Shown here: positions 23,761 through 35,085 of the stretch, in pieces
Numbering within the stretch: position 1 is the first letter of the stretch
How the letters are laid out: each line of letters begins with the position of its first letter
Source of the DNA: Serendipita indica DSM 11827
Lineage: Eukaryota; Basidiomycota; Agaricomycetes; Sebacinales; Serendipitaceae
Direction of reading: 5' to 3'
Length of the DNA stretch: 64,000 nt
Assembly: GCA_910890315.1 (NCBI GenBank)
Contig: CAJVGD010000016.1
Coordinates: 124,001-188,000, forward strand
Made by a program: the position numbers and the translations under genes
The notes under the pieces: generated by a model
Database searches by the model: none
What the model saw: only the letters and a program-made list of their open reading frames with translations
Told to the model about the DNA's origin: nothing

Positions 23761-24951
23761 CTAGGCCGTTGAGGCCGCGAGACGAGAACGCTTTTCGTCG
23801 TCGATGTAGGGAAATTTGGAGAGGAGTTGTGAGGAAAATGACAGCCATTCCTCGACCGATGTGTTGATTTGATAATTCCAATGTTGCAATACAAGGCGGG
23901 ACCAAGCAATACCATGAGCAGCTTGAACACAGTGTACATAGCGTTTCCTATCAGACGCATTCAGAGTCAGGCCAGGTCATCAGTCAGAAAGCAGACTCAC
24001 CAATACGTGTTTTCTGATGGACAGCAATCGAGCAGCCAGAGGGACGCGTAGTGCATGCCGACGGCAAAGAAGAGACTGCACTGCGCAGCGACGTTTGTAA
24101 GAGCAGCACGGACGTGCTCGGCCGAGATTTTTTTGCCATCTTTATCCTGCTGACCCTCTTTGAGAAGGAGAGGTGCGAATGATGGTGTAGACGAGACGGT
24201 GGTACAGTGAAAGCATGTCTTGATGCGGTGAAGGTAGAGGAGTGCATGGGTAACGGCGATTGCACGGGTCATGCCACCCTTGTAACGTGGCATTGCGCGG
24301 GTAAGGAGCTTGGCAAAAAAGGGTGGGCATGGCGTGTCTGTCGGGACAAGATACTGGTGCCGGTGCTGGGACGTGCATTGACTGGTACAAATGGTTAGTT
24401 TTTGTAAAGAGAATGGAAAATACGGCTCACGTTGCCTGTCTGAGGTACATTTTCCATACGATAGGCGCACACCAATCGGCAATCTCGTTGAGAGACGAGT
24501 CGAGAAGGAGGGTTCCCTCGAATGCGGCCGTGATGCCGTGGAGACCACCAGACGACTCCCACTCTGTGAGGTTGGCATTTACAACCTTGTCATCATCATC
24601 AAAGACTGCCCTATCTTCGTCGATTTCTGCCTGTGTCTGTGGTGACAAATCTCGGTGAGAAGGCATCCTCTGGAGTGTGTTCTTGTGGAGTGACTGGGCA
24701 TCCTGAGGTGATGTACCAGGTGTATTACTTCTGTTCTCCTCTTGAAGATCGTGTGTCTCGCCTGAATCGCTGGCCGAATCCTCAGAGGCCGAGCTCATCT
24801 CTTCGTCGTAGTCGTATCCTCCTACTGTTGCTGCATATGCTCTGTCTGTGATCATCACTGGTGGTTTGCAGAAGAGCGACTGGCTGCTGCTGCTACTAGC
24901 GCCGTTGCCAAGTAGAACGGGAAGAGTGTTGAATTTGCGAAGGGCAGCCAT
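23761..24951 (-). CDS. Probable cyclin-fold protein (Pho80/PCL-like)
   Basis: The start MAALRKFNTLPVLLGNGASS is followed by a serine-rich region, then YAATVGGYDYDEEMSSASED and an acidic, disordered linker (24650-24790). After splicing there are helices FAKLLTRAMPRYKGGMTRAI, HALLYLHRIK, a hydrophilic insert with KEGQQDKDGKK, FFAVGMHYASLWLLD and, after an intron (about 23954-24000), RLVLQHWNYQINTSVEEW followed by a stop at 23761. The spacing of YLHRIK, a hydrophobic helix and a WNYQINTSVEEW end resembles Pho80/PCL-type cyclin boxes (YLxRL ... NFxLNVxxEEW). Key cyclin residues are not all recognisable, so this is a tentative call; it could be an unrelated helical protein. Convergent with RFC5. 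Confidence 0.45.
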
Positions 24952-25506
24952 TATACAAGGGGAGGGGGGTTTGTGGAGATTGTAGTCGGGGGGGAATCCA
25001 AGTTGCAGAAACCCAAGAGAGCGCGCAGACGCCCGTATTATATATGGCGGTGGCGGTATCACGCGATGAGCCGCCCGGATTATTGAAGAGCGCTGACTCG
25101 CAGTCGATCAAATTGGCGCAAAGTCATCTCGCCACACGTAGTTGAGTCGCCAAATATTCCCGAAATAGGAATTAGGTACACATGGGGCCTTAGGTGAACT
25201 GGCCTCGCTTTTACGAGAATGGGTTGGCAGCGCCCACCTCGGCCCTTCACAGTCAGCATCGTCGATGGTCGTTGGAAAAAATTATAACAATCTTGGTAAA
25301 CACCCGATCCATACCTTTCGGGCTTCCGCCTTGGCCGCTGACCATCGGAATTAGCAATCCCGGATGGCTTAGGTAATATTCATTCTGCGCAGTCTCGCCG
25401 GGTAAATCGTTGTGTTTGTACACATTAGCAATCTCCTAGTCGCTCGGAAATGTCATAAATCATCGAAATCATCTGTCCATGAAATCCCTGAAGAGTCCAT
25501 AGGGTA
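24952..25506. other. Intergenic gap
   Basis: This lies upstream of the cyclin-like gene and downstream of the RhoGAP gene. A TATATA string (about 25037-25043) lies roughly 90 bp upstream of the cyclin-like start, on the correct side for a TATA box. Nothing else recognised. Confidence 0.4.
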
Positions 25507-27750
25507 TCATCGGTCTACCCGCTCGACTTCACCCTTTGAATTGCGCTTCTTGAGAAGTTGTCTGCCTCCGAGACCTCCAGGCCCTCCTCCAGGCCCCCCG
25601 TCCGCTGTCCGACTCCGGCGTACGGCTCCAAAAATGCCCCCGCTCTTTGCACTCCGGCCTCGTCGCGTCTCCTCGTGTTTGGCCAACTGCTGATCGTCAA
25701 ACTTTGCATGTCGTCCTTGAGATCCACCACCCTCGGTGCTTCCTTCCACGCTCCCAGATGCGCTCTTGCCAACCCCCACCCCCACCCCACTCGGAATCCC
25801 TTCCCCGGTTCCGTTTTCCGCAGTAGCCACCGCCGCCATCTCCGTCCCCATCGCAGCCGCACCTGTGCCCTTGGTCACGGTTGGCACCTCTCCAGAACTC
25901 GCTTCTCGTACTGGAGCCAATGCTGGAGGTCCCCCTCCTGCCCCTCCAAGACCTATCGCCGCCTTGAGGGCACTCGTCGTTCCCACTGGCGCTGAACTCG
26001 AAATGTTTTCCGCCGACCGTCGTGCATCTGCTCCCGTCCGGGCTCGCCCTCCTTGTTCGTCTGCTTCAATGCCTGGTCGTGGCGATCCCCGCTCTGAAAA
26101 CGTTCGTCTTCGCCCAACACTCGCTCCATTGAGTGATCCAGCAAACTTCCAGCCGCCTTCGTCCTCTTCGTCCGATACTGGTCCGACGTACAGGCCCAAA
26201 TCTTCTGGTTCCGCCGTCGGTAGTGTGCTTTGATTCAGGAGCGAGCTAAACGGATTCCTGGCTCGTGATGACAGCCCATTCTTCTCCGTCTTGGTCACCA
26301 ATATCGAGTCTTTTCGTGGTGGAGGCGGAATGTCGAGCATGAACCAGTCTTGGTTCTCAATTAAAAACTCGAGTACCTCTTGACTCTGTTTATGGTGCTC
26401 TGGTGACATTTCATAATCCGGGTGGTTGAGCACGGCGGGTCGAAAGATGACAGCCAAATCTAAATCAAGCGTGTGTCAACCAGCGGTCCTCCACCCGAGA
26501 GCTCTGAACTACATACTTGTCGCTGTCATCTTGTTCACGTCTGACCGTCTCGCAAACACGGTCAGCAGATCCAACACATACAATAATAGGTACTGGTTCG
26601 CCAACGGTAGCCGACCAATTAACCGCTTGTATGTGCCAATCAGCTCCTCTTTGTTGAATGGTTTTTTGGCTGCCGATGCGAACACGAGGCAAACGTCAGT
26701 CCCGACATCCCTCGACATGCGTCCATTTGACGCCAACTCACAATATGCGTTTCGAAACTACAAGACGGAGCAAAGATGGGGTTAGTGACATTTAAACAAG
26801 AGTCAAACAGGGCAGCCACTGACGTCGTTATAGAGTGAATGAGGAACGATCGGCTCCTGTAGACCAACATGCGTTAGCTTTAATCTCGATACGGAACTAC
26901 GGCCCCTCGAGCGCCCCGCTCCGTTGTTGACACGGTTGCAGGCACACACCAAAGGAAAAGCCAACTGACAAGCCCTGAAAAAAAGGGCGGGACGTATACT
27001 CACCGGCATTTGCGTCAGGAATCGTCGAAAGATGGACGCTACGTCGTGTGGTGTAAACGAATAGTCGTCCCATTGGATGTTTTTGCCGTATCTGGGCGGT
27101 GTCTCGAATATGATTTGCAGTTCGCGCATCCGTCTATTTGAGCCGTTTATTCGAAAGATGCCCTCGATTTCGGTGCCTGTGAGCAGGCGAAGGGTCAGCC
27201 ATACCTTCGGTTTTGACGAGAAGCGACTCGCCTTTTTGCTTTAGAAACAAGCCGCTATAGAGCGAACATGTCAACATTCTGATAAATGACTCCGCTCCTC
27301 GTGGGTTATGCCACGGACGGAGACCAAGACCGCCACTGACCATTTCGCGACCACGACGGGGATATAACCCCAGACGTAGAGCTCACTACGTGGCATCGCA
27401 TTAGCATCCTGAGCTGTTCAGTGGTTTCAGTGGATAGCCTACTTGTTCTGGTTGGCAGTGGAGATCTGGACGCTTGCATAGCGCAAGCTCTGGCGAAGAG
27501 GGACGCCAAATACGCCCCCTAAATGATGTAAATATGCCGATTAATGAAGAATAAGCCGTCAATTCGCGTGAAAAGAGGGACGATAAGTGAGCTTTCTCGC
27601 AGTCACAAGCCAACCAAGGCGGAGTGGAGACTTGCCAGGTGACGATGTCGCGGGCGGTGTCGTGCGCCATGCTTGAACAATCTTAAACCGCTTCCACCAT
27701 TGCTTCAACGACTCTGGCGATGGCGGCGTCGTGGGCGGTGAAGGCGGCAT
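25507..27750 (-). CDS. RhoGAP-domain protein
   Basis: A GTPase-activating protein for Rho-type GTPases that shape polarity and the actin cytoskeleton. The start MPPSPPTTPPSPESLKQWWK precedes FGVPLRQSLRYASVQIS and LYVWGYIPVVVAKCG. The GAP core reads EIEGIFRINGSNRRMRELQI (arginine-finger loop GIFRINGS, near 27150), then DVASIFRRFLTQMPEPIVP, LIGRLPLANQYLLLYVLDLL and MTATNLAVIFRPAVLNH. About seven introns lie between 26460 and 27620. The last exon (25507-26457) is a disordered tail of roughly 250 residues rich in Gly, Ser, Ala and Arg, with a glycine-rich stretch before the end KGEVERVDR. Domain order resembles small fungal RhoGAPs with no extra lipid-binding domain. Confidence 0.9.
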
Positions 27751-28092
27751 GCTGGAGTTCGGTCCAAGCTTGGGAGTCCCAATGGCTGCCCGTTGCCCGC
27801 TGCCCGCTGCCAATCTCAAGATTTCCGCGCGCAAAATTATGGGATTATTTTTACAGCAATAATCCTTTCGTTTCTGCTTGGCCCAGCTAGCCCAGCCCAG
27901 CTCACCCAAGTGGGCGCGACGCCAATGATTACAGACTCAATCATGCCCTCGTCGAGAAGTTGCATTGGACAATCTTGTATCATGCATTTGAATTACCCAT
28001 CAGCCCTTCGACAACGCCTTCTCTTTCGGCGTATCCCAGAGATCTTGTAGTCAATAGCTACCCATACAAGAAAAACCACCCATAGTGCTCTT
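27751..28092. other. Intergenic gap
   Basis: Upstream region of the RhoGAP gene and 3' flank of the trehalase gene. No gene seen. Confidence 0.4.
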
Positions 28093-30980
28093 CTAGACTC
28101 CCATAATTGCCTCGAGCGCAAGGTCAATCGGGTCAAACACCTCTTCGTCAGGAGCGCCGATGGGCACTTGGATCGTCGCCTCGAGCCCCTTGCGATCCTT
28201 GGCGAAAAACTTTTCGGGTGACACGCACGAGTTGAGTGCCCGTCGCATGGCCTCGGTAATAAAGGTCAGTCCGACCTGATAAGCAGCTGTATAGAATGCA
28301 GATCAGAAACGCGTCGCATCCCCAGTCAATTCAAACTTCGTATTCACCGTTCATCCACCCAAAACCTTCTCGAGGTATCATTTTGAAGTCGACACCCTGG
28401 TTCCCGTATTCGGCATCAACCATATGAGACAGTTTGACCGCGTCAAACTAAGGCGGGCGACAGGTGAGATAAAGCCTTATCGCAAAAGAAAGCAGACCAC
28501 ACCTTTTCGGGCACCACTCCATTGAAATCCACAAACGCCGTCGTCATCATGTATAACCAGCGGTACGCAAGCCGCTGTGCATCCTCAAGCCGTCCATATC
28601 GCTCAAACCCAACCCAGGCCATAATTTGGTGAGGAGGCCATGCATATCTGTCAACAAAGTTATTCCGTCGCTGGTATCATTTCGACCCGTTCCGACTCAC
28701 GGGAAATCCCATTGACGATTAGGACGATCCAATGAAATGGGCCCACGAGACTCTTCAGTTCCCGAAACCAATCCACCAATGACCTCAAACTTGGCCAAGC
28801 CAGTTGCCCTATAAAAAAAAGAAGCATTCAGGATGCTGGACCCGCGCAAGCAAGAACCACGTACATGACATCAATAGCCTGTTGCTCAGACGCACAGCCT
28901 GCCCACAACGCCCAGAATGCCGTCACAGATTCGTATGGGATTTGCGCTTCCGCCACCGTGTCGTAATCGAAGTAGAGCTTCTTGCCCTCATTCCACAAAT
29001 ACTTGTTGATTCTCTCTTCTCGCCATTGACTGCGCTTCATCCATTCATCCTTTGTCTGCTTCCTGCTGCGGCTACGTTCAAACTTAGCTCCAGCCGCAAA
29101 CGTCTCTTTGGACGGCGGGAATGGCGAGAGCGCAAAGTCTTCCTCCAGCTCGAGCTCACCCCCGAGGATCTCTATCGCGGTTGCAATGTCCACCTCGTAC
29201 TTGTAGAGGAGAGCGTTGAGGTCGATAGTAGCCAGATGGGCGCACTTCTTCTCGAAGCGATATGTTGTGTCGTGACCAGACTCACGGACTGCACGATCAT
29301 GTACAAAGTATTCGTCCAAGTCTGGTTCGTGGATGCGACCATCGTTGTAGGCCTCTGTAAATTCGAGGACAGAGACACCATGCTTGGCAGCAAAAGGTTC
29401 GAGGATGTGAGTAAAATGGCTTGCTTCTGTCTCGGGAGGAATACCAAGACCATCTGGGTGATAGCGAGAGAGTCCAGTGACAGGGTCCAAGCGAGGGGGC
29501 ACCATCCAGATGGTGTGGTACTCTTTGATGGCCGCCTGCATGGCGCGCTTGAGCCATTTGTTGGCGGATTCCCTCTCTTGCGGAGTAACCTTGTTGAGCT
29601 GATTATAAATTTGCAGCGTCATGTCTGTGAGGAAAGGCGGCTGCGTCCGGCAGAGATACTAAAAATTGATCAGCTGTGACCGCGTTGAGTAAAAGTAATT
29701 TCGTACATAACTGCGCGAACCATTTAGAATCTTCATGAGCACTATCAGCAGGAGCAGACATAGATCAACTCAACACGCACCTTATTATAATGCTTTATCT
29801 CAAAGATGAAATGCTCGACCATGCCTTTGGCCATTTCAATATGTCCATCAACAATCAAACCCAGTGCAATAAAATAAGAGTCCCAATTGTACAGCTGATA
29901 ATCGTGAGCAGCCTTATCGTCAGTGGAAACTCAAGCTTACTTCGTTGAATCGGGCTCCAGGGACGATAAAGGGAATGCCTCGGAGCGTCTTCCCGCCGGC
30001 ATCGTCATCGACTTCTTCCATAGCCAAAGCGAGAAGTCCGGGCTTGTCATTGAGGCTCTTGACAAACATGGGATCGTCGCAATTCTCCGGCAGACGGACA
30101 ACTTCCAAACGGAGATGTGAGCGTTGTTTGGCCACAGCCTTGTAGTATTCAAACATCTTTGTCTCCGAATGGGGAACATAGATGCGAGGAATGAGATGTC
30201 CGGTGCGGTTCTTCGGGTCGGCGCAGATAATCTCGAGACCATCACCATCGATGCGTCGGGTGAGAGAGCGCCAGAAAGACGTTGCAATCATGCGGCTAAG
30301 TCGGTCGACTGGCGGCTCGCTGAGTCTTTCTTCGTCCAGAACGATTCGCGTTCTGCCGTGATCACGGGCGATAGCTAGTTCCTGAACTAGATTTGACAAC
30401 ATGTAGTTTCCCTATGCGATGCTTAGGAGAGAGTTTCCTCAGTCGTTTGATATACACACTCTGATATCGAATGTCTTGTAGCCATTACTGGTAGCCGTGC
30501 CGAGTGTGATTAGTTTGGGACCAGAGTCTGTGACGCTAATCTACAAACGGTCAGTTGGGCTCATTCAAGAGTATATACCACTGACCTGGAAGTCTCCGTC
30601 TGTGTCTTCCTGTTGCAAGACAATGCGAAGCGTTTCGTCCACGTCGACGATGAAACGGCGGCTGTTCCGCGATTGAGGATCTGATACAGTTAGATCAGAG
30701 GAACATTAGAACGGAATAACACACCATGCGACATTCGGCGTTTCCTCTTATTCATCTCGAGCGTATTGCTCTTCCAAGTGAGTGGGTCGGCTTGACTCTG
30801 GCTCACGATCAGATGGTTGGAGTGATCAACGAAAGATTTACAGACCTGGGAATTGGTTCTGACTTTCTTGGAGCTTTCATGCGTCGTTGGGCGCGAGTAG
30901 AACTGATCGGGGTGGGTGACCAACGCAGAACGCGTTCCTCGTGACTGCAGTAGCATTTGTCTATTACGACTGGATGCCAT
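28093..30980 (-). CDS. NTH1: Neutral trehalase (glycoside hydrolase family 37)
   Basis: A cytosolic enzyme that hydrolyses trehalose to two glucose. The N-terminus carries the regulatory features of neutral trehalases: basic segments with a PKA-type site (KRKRRMSHG, near 30730) and a calcium-binding-like loop [13 protein letters not shown] (near 30590-30610). The GH37 signature appears as [22 protein letters not shown], split by an intron at 29940, and the second as [15 protein letters not shown] near 28640-28720. The first signature has Ala where PGGRF is usual, and the second has F/A/P variants. It ends LALEAIMGV at 28093. No signal peptide, which separates it from acid trehalase. The two long ORF blocks at 28828-29622 and 29920-30402 hold most of the catalytic domain. 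Confidence 0.93.
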
Positions 30981-31337
30981 TTCGTGTGTGTAATAGCGAG
31001 TTTGAGAGAAATAGGGTATCGGGGATGGGTGACAAGTCGGATTTGCGAGATTTGGGGAACTGTACGATGTGTGGAATCGCGTGAGCTATCTGTAGACGGT
31101 TCTATTTCGTACGTAAATGTCCCGTGATGGCTGATCAGCGGCCGACGTTTGTCACAGTCGTCTAATCTAACGGAAGTCGTCGGCTCCAAGCGAGTGGCTT
31201 TCGCTTCAAACGCGTCCCGTCGCACCCGCCTCGATTCCAATTTCAAGCAAAAATTCAAAACCGAGTCATGATTATTCAACAAACTGAACCCAAAACGGAC
31301 TGTATAACGGGCAAAACAGAAATTTGAGCAAAAGGAA
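30981..31337. other. Trehalase upstream region
   Basis: This lies between the trehalase start and the tRNA gene. No gene, stress element or TATA box could be assigned with confidence. Confidence 0.4.
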
Positions 31338-31415
31338 TGCCCACTACCCGAGTCGAACGAGTGATCTTCGCATGTCTATACAAGTGCGACGCCGTAACCA
31401 CTTAGCCAAGGGGGC
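31338..31415 (-). tRNA. tRNA-Thr (anticodon TGT) with 5-nt intron
   Basis: Read on the minus strand, the sequence folds as a tRNA. The acceptor stem is GCCCCCT with AGTGGGC, one C-T mismatch at the fifth pair. The D arm contains GGCTAAGTGGTTACGGC. The anticodon stem TCGCA/TGCGA is perfect. The T arm is ACTCG-TTCGACT-CGGGT, and the discriminator base is A. The anticodon loop is 12 nt instead of 7. Placing a 5-nt intron after position 37 leaves the loop CTTGTAA with anticodon TGT (threonine, ACA codons). The 3' CCA is not encoded, as normal for eukaryotes. It sits between the trehalase and F-box genes. Confidence 0.85.
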
Positions 31416-31596
31416 AACATTTGAACCAAAGACTTGTATTTAATATATAACAGCATTCACTATATCAGGCCGACGACATGTTCCAATCATTATCCAACAG
31501 CTTGATAGCACATAGATTAGACGATCAATATTATGGAGCATTTTCGAATATACATCTAGGCATAGTCTTCAGATCATTTGGAACGAATTTCTCCCT

Positions 31597-34086
31597 CTAC
31601 CGCTCGAGCCAGTCCTCATCGCTATCCGTGTCGACCTCGCCTTCTCTAGCCATGACATAGTCCTCTGAATCATCTGTGATTTCGGCCCTTGACAGCGTCC
31701 CTCCTACGTGAGAAAAGTCGCTATCCGAAAGAACTTCAAATTCGGAAGACGACCAGACGACCATTTCTGGCAGATCTTGCATCTCTTGAGAGTGCTCGCT
31801 TGCCGTCTCTATGCCACCCGAGGACAGAGAGAGGGGAGGAGGACTATCTGATGATAGAGGGAGGGACGGAGGACAATCTGGTGACAGAGGGAGAGCCGGC
31901 GGAATGTAGTTGTCCACTGGCTGTAGATCAGTAATGCCATCATATGCTTCAAGCTGCTCCGCATGTCGGCTCTGTTCGTAGTATGATGATTCTTCGGATG
32001 CGCAGGATCGTCTTTGCGGGCCCTCGGACTGCACCTGATGCGTTGAGTAGGTCGGTGGAGGGAAGTGTGCCTTTACGAGCCAAGGGTCCTGTGACCAGTG
32101 GCAGACGATACTTCTCAAGTGGCCCTCTCCTCGTCCTAGTTTCTCGTTTTCTCCCGTGACAGCGTTGTGATATCCACGTTCGGCCATGAGGTTCTTCAGT
32201 TCAGTTGTCCATTCGCCGTCAATCCAAACACCGTCAATCAGCAACGTCAGTTCTTCGAGCTGAGGGCAACAAAAGAGTGGGCGATCAGGGTATCGCTGTC
32301 CAAGAGGGAATATATACTGCCTGTCCATCATTCTTTCCACAAATTCCCGCTTCCACTCCTTGAGCCCGTCAGGCGGAAGAAAAGAAGGGACCGTGACGGT
32401 CAACCGGCGCAAGCTACGTGCGTTCCGCAGAAACTCCAAAAGGCTTTGGATTTCTAGTGGAACACGAAACGTCGCGGTTTCGATGTTGAGAACGCTCCAC
32501 TTGTCAACCTGAAAGGTACCGAGATGTGTGTTTGAAGCAAGTTTCTCGAATGGGATGTACGGTCTGGACGTGGTAGAATAGTTGCTCACATCGACCACGC
32601 TATTTGGCGTCATACCACTGCCCCTGGGTTGAAGTTCCCTATAGGGAAATCTGTCCCGTGTTGGATAATTCGGTAGATTGGGCCACGGTGCCGCTGGAGA
32701 CGAACCAATCATCTCTTGAGAGTGTACTGTGAAAGTAGAAGTGCCTTCTCCCTCGACCGGGTTCCAACCTGTGACCCGGCGTGGACGTGGCCCTGCCCTG
32801 GTGGGGATGGTTGGTAGTGGTGGAGTGGGCTGAGTCTGCACTGAGGCCGGTAAGCATCCATCGAATCTGTCCATTCCCTTCTTGTCTTCAATGATCAACA
32901 GCTCCAGATTACCGGCACAAATCTGGGAGAGCATGGTCAAAGAATGGCTGGTGAGGCGAAGTTGAACGACAGTCGGCATCAGGAGTGCCGGCCTGCAGTC
33001 GTCGACCTTGCGAAACGTTTGATCCCTTTCTAGGTGGCAATGCTCGACGCGGAGATAGAGGAGATTGGGAAGGGAAAGTTTCTCGACGACATCTGCGTCC
33101 CAGGAGTGTAGATCAAGCGAGACGATGTGCGAGTAGTGGTATTTACGAACTGAGATGTTGGACGTGAGGCTCGACGCCATTCTCCATTCCGACGAGCCGG
33201 CCGCTGCGAGAAGTGCAGTTCGAATGAATGGAATAGATCCACCCACGTTGGACATTGCGTGGCCAAAAAGTCCATATGCTGACGCTTCTCCTCTGATATC
33301 AGCGTTGATGTTGATGGTTTTGAAGCGGTGGGTGGTGGTGAAGCAAAGGGATTGGTATAAAGATGTATACGGGTCCCGTTTGATGTTCAAATCGTACATT
33401 CCTTCGTTGTTCAGGGGCTCTTCATCGATCACCAGCTCGCGGAGGTTGGGGAACTGCCGTTCGACAAAGATGTCTTCAATGAAGGAAGGCGAAGGATCTT
33501 CTTCTCCCAGAGTGATGTGGAGTGACTCCCAACACTCGGGAGGCGCCTTCAGGACAAGGTCAAACAGTTGGCCTGGTCCAGGGGAAGCAAGATGAATATG
33601 AAAGGCGTCGGGAGCCACTGGCTCTCCGACTCCTTCTGGCATGTAGAGAGGGAGGCTGTCGTGGAGCATGGCATGGACCCCTATTTTAATCCTGGACCAG
33701 AGAGCGGGAATCCCCAGTGCTATTTCCCGCCAGGATGTGCAGACATCAATGAGGGCATTTCTAGTAAAGTTTGACTCTGCGGTCGCGAGAATGAAGATGG
33801 TCTCGACGAGAGCCCGTGGCAACTGGCGTAGGCCTTGAATCTCGCCCGGACTGTAGTGCGTGCTGGCATGAAATGCAATGTCACCCCGCTGAAATGGAGT
33901 ACGTTTGTCAACGTCAATATCAGAGAGTTTGGCGATAGTGTGAGAGCAACGTGTACGTACGGATCTGTCGAACGGCCTCCTGGTGACCTGTGGGACCCCT
34001 GGACAGTTGTCGAAGTTGTTCTGCGACACGCTCAACCAAGCAGAGCGACTCGTCTGCATCGTGGCGAGAAAGAAAGAGATTCCCAC
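31597..34086 (-). CDS. F-box protein, large, Agaricomycete type
   Basis: A substrate-recognition subunit for an SCF ubiquitin ligase is the likely role. The F-box is LPRALVETIFILATAESN ... CTSWREIALGIPALWSRI (33690-33820), the form common in the very large F-box families of mushroom fungi. The following 500 residues contain leucine-rich, repeat-like stretches (FPNLRELVIDEEPL, LPNLLYLRVEHCHL, CPQLEELTLLIDGVW) that probably form the target-binding face. The C-terminal 120 residues are acidic and disordered, with an SLPLSSDSPPPLSLSS repeat. The frame is open throughout, but 33889-33960 has a strong donor GTACGT and acceptor TTTCAG and is 72 bp, so it is probably an in-frame intron. The target is unknown. 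Confidence 0.82.
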   Translation of the reverse strand: MGISFFLATMQTSRSAWLSVSQNNFDNCPGVPQVTRRPFDRSVRTRCSHTIAKLSDIDVDKRTPFQRGDIAFHASTHYSPGEIQGLRQLPRALVETIFILATAESNFTRNALIDVCTSWREIALGIPALWSRIKIGVHAMLHDSLPLYMPEGVGEPVAPDAFHIHLASPGPGQLFDLVLKAPPECWESLHITLGEEDPSPSFIEDIFVERQFPNLRELVIDEEPLNNEGMYDLNIKRDPYTSLYQSLCFTTTHRFKTININADIRGEASAYGLFGHAMSNVGGSIPFIRTALLAAAGSSEWRMASSLTSNISVRKYHYSHIVSLDLHSWDADVVEKLSLPNLLYLRVEHCHLERDQTFRKVDDCRPALLMPTVVQLRLTSHSLTMLSQICAGNLELLIIEDKKGMDRFDGCLPASVQTQPTPPLPTIPTRAGPRPRRVTGWNPVEGEGTSTFTVHSQEMIGSSPAAPWPNLPNYPTRDRFPYRELQPRGSGMTPNSVVDVSNYSTTSRPYIPFEKLASNTHLGTFQVDKWSVLNIETATFRVPLEIQSLLEFLRNARSLRRLTVTVPSFLPPDGLKEWKREFVERMMDRQYIFPLGQRYPDRPLFCCPQLEELTLLIDGVWIDGEWTTELKNLMAERGYHNAVTGENEKLGRGEGHLRSIVCHWSQDPWLVKAHFPPPTYSTHQVQSEGPQRRSCASEESSYYEQSRHAEQLEAYDGITDLQPVDNYIPPALPLSPDCPPSLPLSSDSPPPLSLSSGGIETASEHSQEMQDLPEMVVWSSSEFEVLSDSDFSHVGGTLSRAEITDDSEDYVMAREGEVDTDSDEDWLER

Positions 34087-34532
34087 TTGTCAGCCTCAGC
34101 CTCCAGCCTCGTTTCTCGACTCAGCGTCTGTGGGCGCGATTTGAATCTGACAAGAACCAGGGCCATTTCAGAATGGGGCCTCTTGCATCCCATGACACAG
34201 ATCACTTGTGGTTATGTCCGTCTGCTTCTGTACAAAAAGTCTTTATGACTCTGCTCCTTGGATTGAATCGACTTACTATAGCTACACTTGAGATTAGACC
34301 CACACTTCAAGTCTGTAGTGGGATAGCACCCAAAGAGTTCTCAAGTACACGGAGTTGTTGACGGCTATAGTGCGGGTCCAGCTCCAACTTGCAATTTCAT
34401 CTTGTCCACGTTCGTCGCCCATGCTCTGCCCCACGAAAAATGTCGGATTTATGACCAGGAATTGCATTACATGGTCACATTGATCCGCTCTGCCATCAGC
34501 ATACGACCCAGCCCAGTGAATTCCACAATGTC

Positions 34533-34887
34533 GTGCGACGAGCCTTCACAAACGCAGTCGAATTTGTAACTGAGGGAATCAACAACGTATTCCTTGAGAT
34601 TGAGCGACTCGGTGAACAACAGATGTCCGGCCCAAAGTCAGTATGGACGCATGTCGGGCCATACTTGCGCTTCACTATAGAAACCGGTCACCAATCGCCT
34701 GTTGCTGACGAGTTCCTATCACCACGGAGTTCGAGACATGAATACCTTACTAGTTGAACACGTAGACACTCATTTGTCGTGGGAACTTGACCCTGCCGGT
34801 TTCGATGCCTTCGCTATGGCGATCAAGTCAACGGCGCCGCGTATGGGTTGTCCCTGTGAACCACCGAGCTCACCTCCTCGGTCGTAA
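34533..34887 (+). other. Possible small gene or gene relic
   Basis: One frame reads RRAFTNAVEFVTEGINNVFL and EIERLGEQQMSGPKSVWTHV with a protein-like composition (34533-34757). A second frame continues MNTLLVEHVDTHLSWELDPA to 34887. The two could be exons of a short gene or a decayed fragment. I could not find a convincing start, a splice pair joining them, or a family. Confidence 0.2.
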
Positions 34888-34990
34888 CCTGCTTAAGTCC
34901 GTCTCGTGCGAGTTAGTCAACGCAAGAGGTCCCGTTTCTACCAACCCGACAAACAGAACTAGGAGAGATTCAGAGTCTGCAATGCTGGTG

Positions 34991-34998
34991 TATAAAAA
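34991..34998 (+). promoter_or_regulatory. TATA-like box
   Basis: TATAAAAA lies 95 bp upstream of the start codon of the secreted beta-propeller gene at 35086, a usual distance for a fungal TATA box. No experimental support. Confidence 0.35.
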
Positions 34999-35085
34999 GA
35001 GACGAGAGAGATTGGGTCTGGAGGATACAGTCGAAAGCCTGGAGCTCTCTATCCCCCCGCAGCAAATCCCACATTCCTTTTGAGC

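Larger units (their letters stand above)
34087..35085. other. Intergenic kilobase with possible gene fragment
   Basis: Upstream region of both the F-box gene and the beta-propeller gene. It holds a possible short coding relic (34533-34887, listed separately) and a TATA-like box. The rest shows nothing recognisable. Confidence 0.4.

Noticed and set aside
25736-26233. 165-codon plus-strand frame
   Set aside because: Antisense of the disordered RhoGAP tail; GC-rich low-complexity coding DNA commonly leaves the opposite strand open.
33889-33960. Possible frame disruption in the F-box gene
   Set aside because: The frame is open through it, and the segment has intron-like ends and a length divisible by three, so either reading gives an intact protein.
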